DNA from: Streptomyces sp. NRRL F-5727
Lineage (GTDB): Bacteria > Actinomycetota > Actinomycetes > Streptomycetales > Streptomycetaceae
Assembly: GCF_000719555.1 (NCBI RefSeq)
Contig: NZ_JOGX01000066.1
Span: 1-33,102, forward strand
Direction: 5' to 3'
DNA: 33,102 nt
The notes under the pieces are model-generated. The model did not search any database. It saw only the letters and a program-made list of their open reading frames with translations, and had not been told where the DNA came from. Below, piece by piece: positions 31,034-33,102 of the stretch. The first letter of the stretch is position 1. Every line of letters begins with the position of its first letter. Position numbers and translations under genes: made by a program.

Positions 31034-31300
31034 TCAGCGGGCGAGGAGGGCGCCGCACGCGAACGGCAGGATCTGGACGCCGCCGCGGGCCGGCGGGTCG
31101 GTCCCTAAGTGCCCTGGAGGGGTGGGGAGTTCGGGATGGCGGGGGCGCGTGGCACTGGCCGCCGGGCCGCTACCAGACAGGCGGGACCTCAGGCCCGGCC
31201 CCCACCGGACACGACTCGACGCAGGGTGTCGGAGCCCGGCCGGAAGTGCGCGACGTACACGACTCGGCCGCGCGGCGCGGTGAACCGTGCCGCCCGCCAC
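31034..31300 (-). pseudogene. Possible remnant of a DUF5753 (XRE regulator) C-terminus
   Basis: The 285-bp gap between leader copy 2 and the saccharopine-dehydrogenase-like gene has no convincing intact gene. A frame on this strand ends in GGVQILPFACGALLAR, which resembles the VQVLPFAAGAH signature of DUF5753 proteins. There is no helix-turn-helix and the rest is low-complexity. The resemblance is short and may be chance. Confidence 0.2.
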
Positions 31301-31306
31301 GCCCGT

Positions 31307-32464
31307 TCACCGAAGGCCGGCCTCCGGCTCGGCCTCGCCCTCTCCGGCCGCCGGGCCGGTCGGCTCCGGTGCGTCCTCGGGGGACAGGACGGTGGTCTGT
31401 TGCACCGTCACCCCCGGGACGCGGTTCCGCAGCCAGTCGACCACGGCCTGCGGCGACAGCACCGCCGCGGCCTGGTGGATCCCGCGCAGCACCTGCCTGT
31501 TGGTCACCGCGGCCGCGGCGAACGCCCCGACCGCCCCGGTCAGCCGCGCGGCGTCGTCGCCCCGGATCACCACCGCCCGGGTGACCGGGACACCCTCCTG
31601 GTTCCAGCCGTCCAGACGCCCCCACAGCACGTGGTACGGGGTGCGGCCGGCCGCGTCGAGGGCGCTGGAGCGCACCAGCACGTCGGCCCTGGCGGCCAGG
31701 CTCAGCCCGGCCGAGTGCTCACCGTGCGACCGGACCAGGGTGTCGAGCAGCGTCGGTCCGTCGAACGCGTTGTACCACTTCGCCTCCCGGAGTCCGAGCG
31801 TCCGGGCCCGGTCCACCAGCTCCTCCGTCAGGAACGGATGCGCGGTGAGCGGCCGGGACACCCCGGGCACCATGAAGTGCGGCTCGATCTCCAGCGCCGA
31901 GGGCACCACCCGCCCCCGCCAGACCGCCGACGGGGTGCCGAAGCCGCGGTCGACGCTCAGCAGGGCGTCCACGGCCCCGGCGCGGGTCAGCGGCCCCACC
32001 CCCGCGTAGCAGCCCGTGAACGCCCCGCCGCTGGCCAGGCCGTGTGCCAGCAGCTCGGGCAGCAGCCCGGAGAGCCCCGGGGACAGCCCGGCCGACAGGA
32101 CCGCGGTGCGCTCCGGCACCGGCTCGGACGCACTGCCGTCGTCCATGACGTCCACGTAGTCGGCCCCCGCCTCGAAGGCCGCCCGGCGGGGCCTGTCGAC
32201 CAACAGGTAAGCGGGCCCTGAGCAGTTGAGGACGGTACGGCAGCCCTCGCTGAAGCGGACCAGGCTGTCGGTGTTGTTCGCGTCCACCCACATGGCCTCG
32301 GCGCGCCCGGGCAGCGAGGCCGCGAACACGCGCGCCGCGTCCGTGTGACGCCCGCCGATCCGGAGCCGGTACCGGCCCTCGGCGGCGAGGCTGCGGGCCG
32401 CGTGCCGGCCGACCGCGCCGTACGCCCCGATGATGCCGATCACCGGCGCCTTGCGGGACGTCAT
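31307..32464 (-). CDS. Saccharopine-dehydrogenase-like NAD(P)-binding oxidoreductase
   Basis: 385 aa, ATG with GGGAG 8 nt upstream. The N-terminal Rossmann motif VIGIIGAYGAVGRHAARSL is followed by LRIGGRH (NADP-type ribose/phosphate site), VDANNTDSLVRF, VLNCSGPAYLL and ADYVDVMDDG, the pattern of the saccharopine dehydrogenase NADP-binding family (also trans-acting enoyl reductases). The C-terminal part (about 130-360) has GLSPGLSGLLPELLAH and REAKWYNAFDGPTLLDTL. The last 25 residues are Glu/Pro/Gly-rich. It reads towards the PrnB-like module but is separated by 790 bp and leader copy 2, so membership of that pathway is only possible. Confidence 0.8.
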   Translation of the reverse strand: MTSRKAPVIGIIGAYGAVGRHAARSLAAEGRYRLRIGGRHTDAARVFAASLPGRAEAMWVDANNTDSLVRFSEGCRTVLNCSGPAYLLVDRPRRAAFEAGADYVDVMDDGSASEPVPERTAVLSAGLSPGLSGLLPELLAHGLASGGAFTGCYAGVGPLTRAGAVDALLSVDRGFGTPSAVWRGRVVPSALEIEPHFMVPGVSRPLTAHPFLTEELVDRARTLGLREAKWYNAFDGPTLLDTLVRSHGEHSAGLSLAARADVLVRSSALDAAGRTPYHVLWGRLDGWNQEGVPVTRAVVIRGDDAARLTGAVGAFAAAAVTNRQVLRGIHQAAAVLSPQAVVDWLRNRVPGVTVQQTTVLSPEDAPEPTGPAAGEGEAEPEAGLR

Positions 32465-32531
32465 GCCGGGGCTCCCGCTGACCGCCGCGCCCCGTGACCG
32501 GCCGCCACGACCGGGCCCTCGCCCGCCGGGA

Positions 32532-32561
32532 AGGGCGCCCGGGGGCGGAGTCGGGCGCCCT
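32532..32561 (-). promoter_or_regulatory. Hairpin in the upstream region of the saccharopine-dehydrogenase-like gene
   Basis: AGGGCGCCCG/CGGGCGCCCT, a perfect 10-bp stem with 10-nt loop, 68 bp before the ATG at 32464. It could be a 5' leader structure or a terminator of upstream transcription. Confidence 0.45.
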
Positions 32562-32929
32562 CTCCGCGTAACGCGACCGCTGACGCGGTGAGTGGGGGAA
32601 CGCACTCCGCAACACGCATAGCGTCATGCCTCTCGTCGTCACCGTAGTGAGGAGGACCCGCACCGGAGCGGTGTCGACGCCAGCTTCACACAACACCACC
32701 GGAACGGCTCCGGCCACCGACGCCAATCAGCCACCGGAACGGCCGGTACCGGGCACGCGGTCCGCCCGAACGACGCCCGCCTGAACGGGGCCGCCCGGAC
32801 GGCGCCCGCCTGAACGGCGCCCGCCCGGACGGCTCGCGCCCCGGGCGCGGGGTCCGAGCACGGGGAACGGCGAACCGGCCACCCCGCCCGGTACCGCGGC
32901 CAAGGCCCCGACCCGCAGCCCCCGAACCG

Positions 32930-32996
32930 CCGCCACGCGCGCGTGCGCCACCGCGAACGCCGTGCCGCCACGCGCGCGTGCGCCACCGCGAGCGCC
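32930..32996. repeat. 35-bp tandem duplication
   Basis: CCGCCACGCGCGCGTGCGCC begins at 32930 and again at 32965. The copies match over about 32 bp with a single A/G change. Confidence 0.85.
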
Positions 32997-33076
32997 CGGC
33001 CGGGCCCCGGCCAGGCCGCCCGTCAGCCGACCCCCCCCGCCCCGCCGCCCCCACCCCGGAGGCCACACTCTCCCTC

Positions 33077-33102
33077 GTGACCACCAGCACCCCCTCCACC
33101 AC
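33077..33102 (+). CDS. Start of a rightward gene, truncated by the window edge
   Basis: A GTG at 33077 begins an open frame (VTTSTPSTT...) that runs off the end. A -10-like CACACT (33064-33069) lies 7 nt upstream, the leaderless spacing seen elsewhere in this window. Only eight full codons are visible, so the product cannot be named. Confidence 0.35.

Larger units (their letters stand above)
32465..33076. other. Gene-poor region with short repeats
   Basis: About 610 bp without a supported gene; open frames on both strands are low-complexity Arg/Gly/Ala. It holds two roughly 30-bp copies of a CGCCCGCCTGAACGG-type repeat (about 32774-32832). It also contains a 35-bp tandem duplication (32930-32964 and 32965-32996) and a run of eight C (33031-33038). 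An AT-richer patch near 32605-32640 (GCATAGCGTCATG) may contain promoter elements. Confidence 0.5.

Overview
The window is very GC-rich actinobacterial DNA, almost certainly Streptomyces or a close relative. The signs are strong third-position GC in every gene, many GTG starts, leaderless TAnnnT promoters, a rare TTA codon, and a core gene order (ferrochelatase end, SuhB-like phosphatase, CutR/CutS, DUF4193, DUF3093, dUTPase, DUF3710) that I know from Streptomyces and partly from other actinobacteria. No tRNA, rRNA, CRISPR array or insertion sequence was seen.

Left part (1-8 kb): a conserved housekeeping block. It holds the end of hemH, an inositol-monophosphatase-family gene, a small convergent gene, the cutRS two-component system, a zinc-ribbon DUF4193 protein, an EcsC-like protein, a DUF3093 membrane protein, and a translationally coupled thioesterase-dut-DUF3710 set. 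Strong hairpin terminators separate the units.

Middle part (8-18.6 kb): an orphan MacB/LolD-type ABC ATPase, then a potassium-centred region. This comprises KdpD and KdpE without kdpFABC, an OB-fold protein and a DUF3159 membrane protein, two coupled TrkA (RCK) proteins, and a divergent KimA/KUP-like APC transporter. The inferred theme is K+ sensing (KdpDE), gating (TrkA pair) and import (KimA-like). A 23S rRNA uracil-methyltransferase-type gene with an Fe-S cysteine set closes this part.

Right part (18.6-33.1 kb): about eleven genes all read leftward. From right to left (the direction of transcription) these are: a saccharopine-dehydrogenase-like oxidoreductase; a three-gene module of a PrnB-like haem enzyme, a PhzS-like FAD monooxygenase and a PF04072 methyltransferase; cytochrome bd oxidase cydAB; and a five-gene overlapping lipid operon (FAD amine-oxidase-like protein, DUF1365, two different cyclopropane-synthase-family methyltransferases, DUF1295 reductase).

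The PrnB-like module is bracketed by two diverged direct copies of a 325-412 bp promoter/leader region. One copy drives the prnB-like gene and the other lies upstream of cydA. cydB and a short ORF overlapping the cydA start each carry a TTA codon, which points to bldA dependence. The PrnB-like module with its duplicated leader is the best candidate for an undescribed system. No halogenase is present, so it is not a pyrrolnitrin cluster.
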